Shown here: positions 52,430 to 62,660 of the stretch, piece by piece | Layout of the letters: each line of letters opens with the position of its first letter | How positions within the stretch are numbered: position 1 is the stretch's first letter | From: Prorocentrum cordatum | Taxonomy: Eukaryota > Sar > Dinophyceae > Prorocentrales > Prorocentraceae | Length of the DNA: 64,000 nucleotides | Assembly (NCBI GenBank): GCA_963575745.1 | Contig: CAUYUJ010014195.1 | Span: 1-64,000, forward strand | Direction of reading: 5' to 3' | Translations under genes and position numbers: made by a program | The notes under the pieces: model-generated | The model's database searches: none | What the model saw: the letters and a program-made list of their open reading frames with translations, nothing else | Told to the model about the DNA's origin: nothing

Positions 52430-54890
52430 CTGCATACGTGATGTTGTGCTATACTGGGTTTGGTTGGATTGTGCGACAGTGTAGTATGTGATACTGTGTT
52501 CTGTGATGTTTTGATCTCGACGGGCCAGCGCGACTCCACAATGTTCCATGTAGTAACACTATACAGTAACATTATGCATGTAGTGTTCTATGATATCCTC
52601 CTATGTTCTTGACGGGCCGGCGTGACGTGTTGACGCATTGGCGACGCCGTGAAGTGGTGGCTACTGCAAACGCGATGTTGTGCTATAGTGTGTGTGCGTG
52701 TGTGTGTGTGTGTGTGTGGTAGAAGTATCCCCCAATGTAATGTGTGGTACTGTGTTCTGTGATGTTATGATGTCGACGGGCCAGCGTGACGTCGTGAGGC
52801 TTGTCACGTTAGATACGTCAACGAATCGCTCATTGCTGTGGCTGCTGGTTCCTGTGGCCAAGCTGACGTAAGTGTACGTACGGTATGTCATGTTATGATA
52901 TCCCTCCGCCCTGTTGTTCTCATCCGTTCGAATATGATCTGTCATGCTCGCTCCAGCCACAGTATGCGTTGGTATGTCATGGTGTGCCTTGCTCTATGGC
53001 AACGTGTTAGGACATGATGTGCTCTGTCAGGCTCTGTTGTAGTATGCTCTGTTTCATGGTGCTGTTGACGGCTCAGGTCAGTATATTATAATATGATCTG
53101 CCCTGTTAATAGATGTTGCTACCTCCTGTTCTGTCGTGGTACTCCTCTCCACCACTGCACAAATGCCATGTCTGGATTCAGAAACGGTTCAACCGAGTTC
53201 CATGTAGTCACGCTCTTTCATGGTCTGCTCTATTATGTCCTGTTCTGTTCTCGACGGGCCAGTCGTGACGCCTGTGACGTTAGATGCGTCGTCTGTTATG
53301 ATGTTATTCCTTTACTTGTGTGTCTCATTGGATGGGGTATGTTATGACATGATCCTATATGGCACCATATGTTTTGCGATGTCATGGTATGACCATTCCA
53401 GTGGCACTTTGTTATGACTTGTTATCTTATGGAACACTAGGTCTTAACATGCCCTGTTCGGTGATGCTGTGGACAGCTCAGCACGGTATAGCAGACTACG
53501 CTATGCTCTGCTAGTATGTGTCGCCATGCTGTGTGGTGCCGTGTTAGGATATGCAATGTGATGGTGTCATGGTATGGTATGATATGGGATGCCGAGGGGT
53601 GCTATGAGATGCCCGGCTGCGTGCTGTGATAGTGTGGTATGTCGCCTTATGTTATGTCATGCTCTGCCCTGGTATGTGCTGTGATGTTCTGTGTGGTGAC
53701 GGCTCGGTCCAGTATGGTCCATCATGGGCTACGCTGCTAGTGTGTGTCGCTGTGCTCTGCTGACGTGCTATGGCATGTTCTGTGCTGCTGTGTATTGGTA
53801 TGGTCTGCCCTGTCCAAGTGTGTCGGGTTATGCTTGGCGATGTCCTGGTGTGATGTGTGATGTCGTCTTCTGTTCTGCCACGTTGTGCTCTGACATTCTC
53901 CGTGGTGTGCTGGTGTGCTCTGCGTTGTTGTCATGCCGTTGCTAGGTTATGGTCTGTCATGTTCTGCCATGCTCGTGTTCTGATCTGGCATGATATGGTG
54001 TGTCATGGTGTGGTATGTCAAGGTTCGTCGTCGCAAGGTTCTGCAATCGTGGCATGATCTGGTCCGTCAAGGTGTGGTATGGTATGCTCTGTTATATTGT
54101 GTGATGTTGTGTTCCGTCACCGTGTGATATGTCACGTTCTGCTCTGGTATGCTGTGATATTCGGTTAGTTGACGGCTCGGATCTGTAACCTATTTAATGA
54201 AATTTTCTGCTAATATGATTCGCGATTATTTGCTGTCATGGTATGATATGATATGTGATGATGTGCCATGGTATGAGATGGTATACCAAGTTGTTGTGTT
54301 ATGCCGTCTTCTGGTATGTCATGTTGTGTCCTGGTTTGTTGTGTGATGTCATGTCATGGTTTACGTTGTCATGACATTGATATGCTATGATATGATATGT
54401 TATGTCATGATCGTGGTATTTTATGTCATGATGTGGCATGCTGTGTTCTCAGGTGTTCATCGTCGCTATGCTCTGCTGTCGTGTTATGATGTGTTCTGTG
54501 ATGCTGTGCCAAGTTAAGATGTGCTCTGTCAAGGTATGTTATACCATGCTCGGTTATGGTGTGTGAGGTTGTGTTGTGTGGTCCGCTGTTATGTCATGTT
54601 ATGTTATGGTATGTTAGGTGATGTCATGGTATGCTCTATGCTGTGATGACATTGATATTGTCTGGCATGCCATGTTATGTTGCGTCATGTGGTGTTCTGT
54701 CGTGTTCGTCGTGGCCATGCCCTGCTGTCGTGCTATGTTATGTGATGCTGTGTCATGGTATGGTCCCTGTTCTGTTATATTGTGACCTGTCGCCTTCTGC
54801 TCGGCCATGTTCTGCTCTGGTATGTTCGGTTCTGTCATGCTCTGCTCTGTTCTGTCGTGGTCTGCTCTGTCATGTTCTGTGCTGTCGTGT
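52430..54890. repeat. Long degenerate 5-bp-period array (NNATG/TATGN words)
   Basis: For about 2.4 kb the + strand consists mainly of five-base words such as TATGG, TGTCA, TGATA, TCATG and CTCTG, in long in-phase runs (clear at 54,230-54,430). A (GT)n tract lies at 52,689-52,718. Frames show repeated Val/Met/Tyr/Cys strings because of the word content. No gene is supported. Confidence 0.75.
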
Positions 54891-54893
54891 TCG

Positions 54894-55820
54894 TCGAGGG
54901 CGCGAGGCGGGACACCCGGGACTCTTGGGGGATCATCGGGACAACTTGGGGTCTGGCCGCCGCGGTGTGCAGGGTGGGGTTGGCCGGGCGCGAGGCGGGA
55001 TACTCGGGATCATCGGGACAACTCGGGGTCTGGCGGCCGCGGTGTGCAGGGTGGGGTTGGTCGGGCGCGAGGCGGGATACTCGGGATCATCGGGACAACT
55101 CGGGGTCTGGCGGCCGCGGTGTGCAGGGTGGGGTTGGTCGGGCGCGAGGCGGGATACTCGGGATCATCGGGACAACTCGGGGTCTGGCGGCCGCGGTGTG
55201 CAGGGTGGGGTTGGTCGGGCGCGAGGCGGGATACTCGGGATCATCGGGACAACTCGGGGTCTGGCGGCCGCGGTGTGCAGGGTGGGATTGGCCGTGCGCG
55301 AGGCGGGATACTCGGGATCATCGGGACAACTTAGGGTCTGGCGGCCGCGGTGTGCAGGGTGGGGTTGGCCGTGCGCGAGGCGGGATACTCGGGACCATCG
55401 GGACAACTTAGGGTCTGGCGGCCGCGGTGTGCAGGGTGGGATTGGCCGTGCGCGAGGCGGGATACTCGGGATCATCGGGACAACTTAGGGTCTGGCGGCC
55501 GCGGTGTGCAGGGTGGGGTTGGCCGTGCGCGAGGCGGGATACTCGGGACCATCGGGACAACTTAGGGTCTGGCGGCCGCGGTGTGCAGGGTGGGATTGGC
55601 CGTGCGCGAGGCGGGATACTCGGGATCATCGGGACAACTTAGGGTCTGGCGGCCGCGGTGTGCAGGGTGGGGTTGGCCGTGCGCGAGGCGGGATACTCGG
55701 GACCATCGGGACAACTTAGGGTCTGGCGGCCGCGGTGTGCAGGGTGGGATTGGCCGTGCGCGAGGCGGGATACTCGGGATCATCGGGACAACTTAGGGTC
55801 TGGCGGCCGCGGTGTGCAGG
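54894..55820 (+). repeat. 77-bp tandem array, 12 units, partly ordered as 154-bp dimers
   Basis: GTGTGCAGGGTGGG falls every 77 bases from 54,965 to 55,812. From about 55,260 units alternate between GGATCATC/GGGATTGG and GGACCATC/GGGGTTGG types, giving a 154-bp higher-order unit repeated with almost no differences. All frames stay open because the unit lacks stops; 77 is not a multiple of three. Confidence 0.95.
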
Positions 55821-55824
55821 GGTG

Positions 55825-56570
55825 TGTGTGGCTGGGTGGCTTGTCCTTGAAATCTAACAGCACCAGACTGTCGGGTGGGGAACAAAACATGAAACGCAAT
55901 AGAAACGCGGAAGCAACTGTGCAGTATGCAGATGCTCGCTGCATCAATGCACGTCCAGCATGACCTCGCACATCAACAACCTGGGCGACCACAATGCACG
56001 GAGAAATATCCTTCAACCCTGGCGTTATACGACCACCGGCCTCCAGAGCGTCAGGGAAGGGTCTTTGCGCAGGCGGCATTATGTCTGGATCCCTGCGCAC
56101 AACAACTGCACACTGTGACAAGTCATTCCGCGATCGCAAAGCGGACGACCACTCGCGAAGCGCAGCGAATGTGTGGAAAGACATGAGGACGACGATGCGC
56201 GCGTCCTGGCAGGCACATAGAACGCGAGCCCCAAACGAGACCGTCCCAGACCTCAGTTTTCGTTCAACGCATGGGCTTCTGAAGCTTCAACTGCATCTTT
56301 CGCATCGGTTTCGGGCCCCAGGCTCAGATCGACGTCGGGCTATGTCCTCGACGCAGGACCTTGGAGCTGTCGACCCATCCCTGGGATGTCTTGTCCGCCA
56401 GTGTTTTTTGCGTTCCCAGATCCCAAGGCATTCGAAATCTGGTGATAATCGCCTGTCGCGAATGTCGCGTGACGCCTGGAAGCCAGGGTCGGCCAGTACA
56501 GATCTGCTCAAAGTCAGCCACCGGACTCCTCTCGAACACCGACCTGTCTAATCCCACCAGCCATCTAGGC
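55825..56570. other. Unassigned DNA with overlapping open frames
   Basis: A minus-strand frame (56,184 to about 55,830) is protein-like in places (PFPDALEAGGRITPGLKDIS). A + frame (55,994-56,551) overlaps it. Neither has splice or family support. Confidence 0.3.
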
Positions 56571-56689
56571 TATCTAGGCGTAGGTGACTTCACGAGATTT
56601 GTCTTCTCTCCTCCTCCTTCCCCTGCTCGGGGAAGGGGCTGACCCTTCCCTCTACTCCTACCCTGGGCCTGGGGGAGAGGGGGGAACGG

Positions 56690-57625
56690 GCAGTCCGAGT
56701 TGCAAAGATGGACCCAAGATGGCTCCAAGAGGGCCCTCGGCAGCCCAAGACGGCCTCCAAGGTGGATCAAGAGAACCGAAGATGGCTCAAGATAGCCTCC
56801 TACATAAAGTCGGGGCGTTGACCTAAGGAACCCTAAATAAGGAACGAGGCTCTTTTTTTCCACAAGTTGAACTTCGATTTCCGATCGAAGACATAAGGAA
56901 AACCTGAGGCAAGCTGTGAAACACTTAAGGAACACGGAGCCCCTCCCCAACGAAAAGGGTTCCTTCTTCAAGGCCCCGGCTGTACCTCCAAGAGGCCCCA
57001 AAGCAGCCCCAAGACGGTTCCAAGCGCCCTCCGAGCCTTCCCGGGCACCCTCCGCACTCAGTCACTCAGGCCATGCGTCCCGCAGGGCGCGTCGGCACGG
57101 CAACTACGTTCGACCATCGGAAGAGAAGCACTATTCGGTGTATGCGGCGCGACGCAGAGGGGAGGGAGGCGAGGAGGAGGAGGGGATGAGGGAGGCGAGG
57201 AGAGGCCAACCTCTTTCAAAAACCTAGGAACATATACCTGGTGTTGCCTTTTGCGCTTTTTCGCTCCCGATGGGCGTTTCAGGCCTCAGGGTGACCCCCA
57301 GATGGCCAAAGAGAGCCCCACGAGGGCGCATCGGCGCCCCAAGACAGCCCCAGGAGCGCCCAAGAAACGCCCCGAGAGCAGACCCAGAGGGCCTCTTAAG
57401 CGCCATTGTGTGTCTCCCAGTGGGGGACCCGATTTCGCCCCCCCCACCCCCCCACCCCAGTCTTCTCGAGCCATGAGGGCCGAGAGGCCTCCCAGACTCC
57501 TCCAATGAGCCCCACCCAAGAGGGCCCCAAGACCTTCAAAGCGAGCCCCCAAGAGGGCCCCAGGAGTGCCCCAAGAGGCCCCGCTTGGACCCCAAGAGAG
57601 CCCCTAAGGTGGCCTTGGTCATTCT
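56690..57625 (+). repeat. Degenerate 11-bp minisatellite (family O), split by a family F element
   Basis: CCCCAAGAGGG and CCCAAGATGG words flank the element at 56,805-56,984 and continue at 57,290-57,620. 57,060-57,280 is mixed DNA. Confidence 0.7.
56805..56984 (+). mobile_element. Tc1/mariner-like element family F, copy 3 (180 bp)
   Basis: Begins TAAAGTCGGGGCGTTGACC and ends AAGGCCCCGGCTGTA. The body is close to copy 1 (12,399). It interrupts the 11-bp repeat; TA is present at both ends. Confidence 0.8.
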
Positions 57626-57734
57626 GCAATTACCTCTCACAACAACATGTCTCCAAGGCTCGACTTCTTATCTTCCTTGTCATCGTCCGTTTCTTCCCTC
57701 CTCCTTTCCTGCCTCCTCCCTTCTCCTCCTCCTC

Positions 57735-57760
57735 CTCCTCCTTCTCAGCATCAGCATCAG

Positions 57761-57798
<38 letters not shown>

Positions 57799-57844
57799 GC
57801 AGCAGCATCAGCATCAGCATCATCACAATCATCATCACCATCAC

Positions 57845-57882
<38 letters not shown>

Positions 57883-58135
57883 CCATCACCAGCATCACCA
57901 TCAACATCATCATGCTCACGACCACCATAATCATCATCTGTTTCAGTACCATCAGCATCAACAGCATCATCATCATCATCATCATCAGCACCATCATCAT
58001 CATCATCAGCATCATCAGCATCTTCATAACCATCAGCAGCAGCATTAGCATCAGCATCAGCATCAGCATCATCAGCATCATCATCATCATCTTCTTCATC
58101 ATCATCAGCATCATCATCAGCATCATCATCGTGTC
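57735..58135. repeat. (CAT/CAG)n microsatellite
   Basis: About 400 bp of ATC/CAG triplets (His/Gln or Asp/Ala frames) with few interruptions. Confidence 0.95.
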
Positions 58136-58450
58136 GCATTCCTCCTCCTCCTCTCCTCCTACTCTTCTTCCCCCTCCTCCTCCTCCTTATCGTTTGTTCC
58201 TCCTCCTCCTCCTCTTCTTCGTTCTCCTCGTACCTCAAAGGTGGCCCCAGGAGGTCGAGCATGACTCAAGATAGACGCCGACAGACCTCCAAGCGGCCTC
58301 AAGACAGACTCAATATGGTCCAAGATAGCTGAGCATAGCTCGAGATAGCCACCGACAGCCTCCAGTTGAGCATGGCTCACGATGACATCCAAGAGACCTA
58401 AAGAAAGCCTCTGATCTTGCCTGGATGGGCTGCTAGGGATACGCGGAGCC
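58136..58450 (+). repeat. CTC-rich tract then diverged 11-bp family O
   Basis: A CTC-rich stretch (58,140-58,230), then CTCAAGATAG, CCAAGCGGCC and CCAAGAGACC words. Confidence 0.55.
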
Positions 58451-59789
58451 ATGAACTCTTCAATATGCGCCTGGCTGTGGCCAAGAGGGGTTACGCAGAA
58501 GACCAAACAATACATCGAGAGACGACGAACAAACAAAACCATACCCAAGTCCGTTCTGTTCTGTCCTGGGGCGCAGACCAGCCAGGACGTCGTGGAGGAC
58601 TCAGCCGTTGCGACGAAAGCGTACCAGGAGGTCCAAAAACATCCCAAATCGTCGCGCTCCTAAGAGGAGGACCGGAGGAGGAGGAGGAGCACTGCCCATC
58701 ATGGCAAGTAGAGGTACAGGGAAGCGAAGTAAAGCGAGAGCAAGAGAAAAAACACTGAGTGGAAGCCAATTACACGAAAACACGTTGCACCCGGGCGAGA
58801 ATGCTCTCTCAGCCAGGGGCCACGAGGCGAGGGAAGGAGATTGAAGACCCTGGCGGTCTCTCACCCCAGAGCGGTTGAGAGAGAGACGGCCCCAGTGCCC
58901 AAAATGCCAAGAAAGCTGAGAGACAACAAAAACACACATCACATGAAGACACAGGGAGCATCCACAGCCGAAGATGGCAAAAAATGCAAAAGCATAAAAG
59001 CACACACCAGACACTGGAACCCAGACGACCCACACGAGGCTAGAAACAATGAAGCTACGCTCCTCCTCCTCAGTATGCGTTCCAAGCATTCTGGACCATC
59101 TAGCGGTCCTCTCGTCTCTGCAGGTCTGGAGCCCGTGCGGAGCATCAGAAAAATGCCTGGTAATCCTGAAACGCATCAGCATCGCTCAGGGGTCTGCTAA
59201 CCCTGGTCAATCAGACCCGGATCAGCAGGAAACCAAAACACTGCAACGCAGAAAAAACAACTGCTACGCAAATCTTCGCAAACCCGGGCCAGCCAATACG
59301 CGCGGCCGCCTCGCGGCCACGAGCGGCTCGCCAGCCCGGGTCAACCAGAGGGGGCCTCCGCAAGATCCGGCGCCCTGGCTGACCCCCGCTCGCTTCGACC
59401 CCCGTCTCTCGAGCCCCGAAGCATCGCGACCTCTTGCTCCTCCGTCCCGTGCTCCAGCAGTCGGGAGCGGCCAAGAGGGGGGTGTCCAAGAGGGGGGGTA
59501 CAAATCATGACCGGCAGCATGTGCGCGGCCCAGCGGGGGGGCCAGGGACGTAATGAAATTCGCCGGCCCAACGGGCCAGAGGCGTGCTAAGATCTCCGGC
59601 AACTGCTTAACAATATTTCTAGTTCGCGCGCGCCGGGCGGGCCCTGGGGGCCCCCGGACGAAAAGTACCCCGGCCGATCCCCGGCCGGGTCCTGGGCGAT
59701 CCCCAGGGGGGAGGCTATTTTTCGCCACCCCTCACGAGGATCGTGGCCTCAGGGGGTGGCTACAATCGACTACCCCCCCTCCCGCCCCA
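58451..59789. other. Unassigned DNA with one copy of a short dispersed block
   Basis: CTCGAGCCCCGAAGCATCGC then GACCTC near 59,408-59,435 recurs near 60,188-60,213. A + frame at 58,608-58,841 is basic (for example KRSKARAREK) but otherwise featureless. GC-rich dyads lie at 59,640-59,715. Confidence 0.4.
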
Positions 59790-59925
59790 AGGGGCCCCCA
59801 AGAGCCTCCTAAGAGGCCCCATGGGGAGCCCAAGACGCCGCCAAGGAGCCCCAAGACGCCCCCAAGAAGCCCCCAAGAGGCCCCCAAGACGGCCCCAAGA
59901 GGCCCCAAACAGCGCTCCAGGGCCG
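59790..59925 (+). repeat. 11-bp minisatellite (family O), best-ordered copy
   Basis: CCCCAAGACGC, CCCCAAGAAGC, CCCCAAGAGGC follow one another at 11-base steps. Confidence 0.85.
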
Positions 59926-60238
59926 GCGGCATGCGCGAAGCGATTGAATAAGAAGAGTCGCCATGAGATCTGGGGAAATATCATGGCCCACGCCATGCTG
60001 TCCACCCCCCTCTAGTCATCACCCCCCTCTTCTCCGCCCCCGAAGCAGGTTTCCCGGCGCCTCCCGGCGCCGGGAGGCGGCCATGTATCGAGGAATGGGC
60101 CCCTCGGTGAGGCCGAAACCAGCCGCATGCACCAGATTTCGCACCCCCCCCCCTTTCCCAATGACCCCTCCTCTCGTCCGGCCCGGCTCTCGAGCCCCGA
60201 AGCATCGCGACCTCCTGCTCCTCCGGCCCCTGCTCCAG

Positions 60239-60448
60239 GAGCTTGTTTTTTTTAGACTCTGGCAAGTTTACTTGCATGGACGGGGGGGGGGGGCTGAGCC
60301 TGAAGCAAGCCGCCGGGGGGGGGCGCGGAAATCACGCAAGTCGAAAGGCACTTGCACGCTAGTATTCGCTTGAAGAGGGGCGAGAGGGGGGGGGGGGGGG
60401 GCGAACGCCATGCAAGTAAACTTGCCTGAAGCCAAAAAAAACAGGCTC
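60239..60448 (+). mobile_element. Foldback element family H, copy 2
   Basis: Ends GAGCTTGTTTTTTTTAGACT and CAAAAAAAACAGGCTC; inner GGCAAGTTTACTTGCATGG and CATGCAAGTAAACTTGCC. CA may be the target duplication. A ~30-bp direct repeat (GCGACCTCCTGCTCCTCCGG and on) flanks it on both sides. Confidence 0.8.
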
Positions 60449-60784
60449 CAAAGCGACCTCCTGCTCCTCCGGCCCCTGCTCCAGCAGGGTCGGGCCTGTC
60501 TCGGCGGCCTTGTGCAGCACGATGGCCCGCTCCTGCGGGGCGCCGGCGCGCCGCCCCCCGGAGACAGCGGCGCCGCGCCGGCGCCGGTGCCGGCGCCTAT
60601 GCCCCCGCCGCGGCTCGCCTCGGGCAGCGGGCGCCCCCAGTTGCGGGAGGGGCCCAGGGACGCACAGAGAGAAGTGCACCACAGATCCCAGGATTCCCCA
60701 GATCTTTTTCCATGCTTCCTGGATTATTTTCGCCTTCCCCATGCTTCCCACAGCTTCCTGGATCATTTCCCACTCGCCGTCGCT
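60449..60784. other. No gene recognised
   Basis: Contains an isolated E-type end GGTCGGGCCTGTC at 60,487 and GGCGCCGG-rich dyads near 60,540-60,600. Confidence 0.4.
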
Positions 60785-60905
60785 CGGACGTCCATTTCCC
60801 GTGTTTTGTTCGGTATCGTGCGTGTTTTTGTGGCTCCTTGGTCGAGGATGGTCCTCGATGGTTCTCGCCGAGAGCAAAATGCACAAGTCCAAGCGATGCC
60901 AGGTC
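60785..60905 (+). repeat. Dispersed repeat family K, copy 3
   Basis: CGTCCATTTCCCGTGTTTTG, then GATGGTCCTCGATGG, then TGCACAAGTCCAAGCGATGC; matches 35.3 and 20.0 kb. CATGCTTCCTGGAT and CTTCCCCA words repeat on both sides (60,690-60,950). Confidence 0.7.
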
Positions 60906-61029
60906 CATGCTTCCTGGATGTTCGCCTTCCCCACGTTTCCCACAGCTTCCTGGGAGTCGACGTTTTTAACTGTGCCTGCGTGCTCTTGTTCCCTCCTGAC
61001 AAGTGCTGGCCCACCAAGCTTCGCCCACG

Positions 61030-61218
61030 TGGAGGCTTCCCAAGTGGGGTCGGAGCAGATGGGGTCAGGGGATCTCGCCGCATCGTCGATGAATCACCAG
61101 TGCATCGGCGAGGTCGGCTTGGAGGACATCGTGCTCCTCATCGAGCCACATCGCCGATGCATCTTCGAAGCCGCGCGATCCTCCGACCCCGTCTACTTTG
61201 ACCCCATCTGGGAGGCCT
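61030..61218 (+). mobile_element. Foldback element family J, copy 2
   Basis: Left arm AGTGGGGTCGGAGCAGATGG; right arm CCTCCGACCCCGTCTACTTT then GACCCCATCT. It matches the inverted copy at 13,230. Confidence 0.7.
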
Positions 61219-61227
61219 GAGCCATCG

Positions 61228-61640
61228 CGCCCTGCGATGCGAGGTGATCCTCGCGCCCTCGCGGGACATGCTGGGCGACCGCATGGGGGACACGGATGAG
61301 CTAGTGTACGCCGACAATACGCTGATCATAGCCACAAGCACAGAGCGCGCGCAGGAAAAGATGACAGCTATTCCTGCCGCTGGCGCGAACTACGGCCTCA
61401 AATTCACTTGGGGGAAGCTCGAGTTGCTGGCAATCCGGTGCCAGGGGAGCGTGACGAGTCCAGACGGCGCCCCGATCATCAAAAGGACTCCATGGTTTAA
61501 TTGGGGAGTGTTTTGGCTGCCGATGGATCCATTGTTTCTGAGCTGAGCAGGCGACTTGGTTGCGCAAGGGCCGACACTCTTGCCCGAGTCTGGTCTCATT
61601 CCACGAGAGAGTGCTTGGTTTTCCCGGCTGGCCGTACTAG
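61228..61640 (+). pseudogene. LINE reverse transcriptase fragment, copy 3
   Basis: Reads DELVYADNTLIIATSTERAQ, where YADN replaces the YADD catalytic box (61,307-61,318), then GLKFTWGKLELLAIRCQG and PDGAPI. These match the palm-to-thumb part of dinoflagellate LINE RTs. A frame change near 61,500 carries the reading on as LAADGSIVSELSRRLGCARA to about 61,640. Nothing of the endonuclease, finger or zinc-finger parts is present. It ends where the palindromic satellite begins. Confidence 0.8.
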
Positions 61641-62660
61641 TACGCCGAAGTACGCCTACTAGTACGACCCGGCGAGTCGTACTAGTACGCCGAAGTACGC
61701 CTACTATTACGCTCCGGCGGGTCGTACTAGTACGGCTAAGTACGCCTATTAGTACGACCCGCTGCGGTCGGGAAGCGTACTCGTAGGGCCGAAGTACGCC
61801 TACTATTACGACCCGGCGGGTCGTACTAGTACGACTGAGTACGCCTACTAGTACGACCCGCTGCGGTCGGGAGGCGTACTCGTAGGGCCGAAGTACGCCT
61901 ACTAGTACGACCCGGCGGGTCGTACTAGTACGGCTAAGTACGCCTATTAGTACGACCCGCTGCGGTCGGGAGGCGTACTCGTAGGGCCGAAGTACGCCTA
62001 CCATTACGACCCGGCGGGTCGTACTAGTACGACTGAGTACGCCTACTAGTACGACCCGCTGCGGTCGGGAGGCGTACTCGTAGGGCCGAAGTACGCCTAC
62101 TAGTACGGCGGGTCGTACTAGTACGTACGCCTACTAGTACGGCGGGTCGTACTAGTACGGCTAAGTACGCCTATTAGTACGACCCGCTGCGGTCGGGAGG
62201 CGTACTCGTAGGGCCGAAGTACGCCTACTAGTACGACCCGCGGGTCGTACTAGTACGGCTAAGTACGCCTACTAGTACGACCCGCTGCGGTCGGGAGGCG
62301 TACTCGTAGGGCCGAAGTACGCCTACTAGTACGACTCCGCGGGTCGTACTAGTACGGCTAAGTACGCCTACTAGTACGACCCGCGGCGGTCGGGAGGCGA
62401 ACCCGTAGGGCCGAAGTACGCCTACTAGTACGACTCCGCGGGTCGTACTAGTACGGCTAAGTACGCCTACTAGTACGACCCGCGGCGGTCGGGAGGCGAA
62501 CCCGTAGGGCCGAAGTACGCCTACTAGTACGACTCCGCGGGTCGTACTAGTACGGCTAAGTACGCCTACTAGTACGACCCGCGGCGCTCGGGAGGCGAAC
62601 CCGTAGGGCCAATGTACGCCTACTAGTACGACTCCGCGGATTGTACTAGTACGGCTAAGC
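61641..62660. repeat. Palindromic satellite 1, ~50-bp boxes as 99-100-bp dimers
   Basis: GCTGCGGTCGGGAGGCG falls at 61,761, 61,860, 61,959, 62,058, then 62,186 and 62,284, and drifts to GCGGCGGTCGGG later. Each ~50-bp box holds GTACTAGTAC, a short spacer with AAGTACG, then GCCTACTAGTAC, so every box can fold on itself. Confidence 0.95.

Noticed and set aside
54631-55488. 285-codon + frame with repeated Gly/Arg/Trp units
   Set aside because: It comes from the 77-bp array, whose unit lacks stops in every + frame; 77 is not a multiple of three, so no reading unit is favoured.
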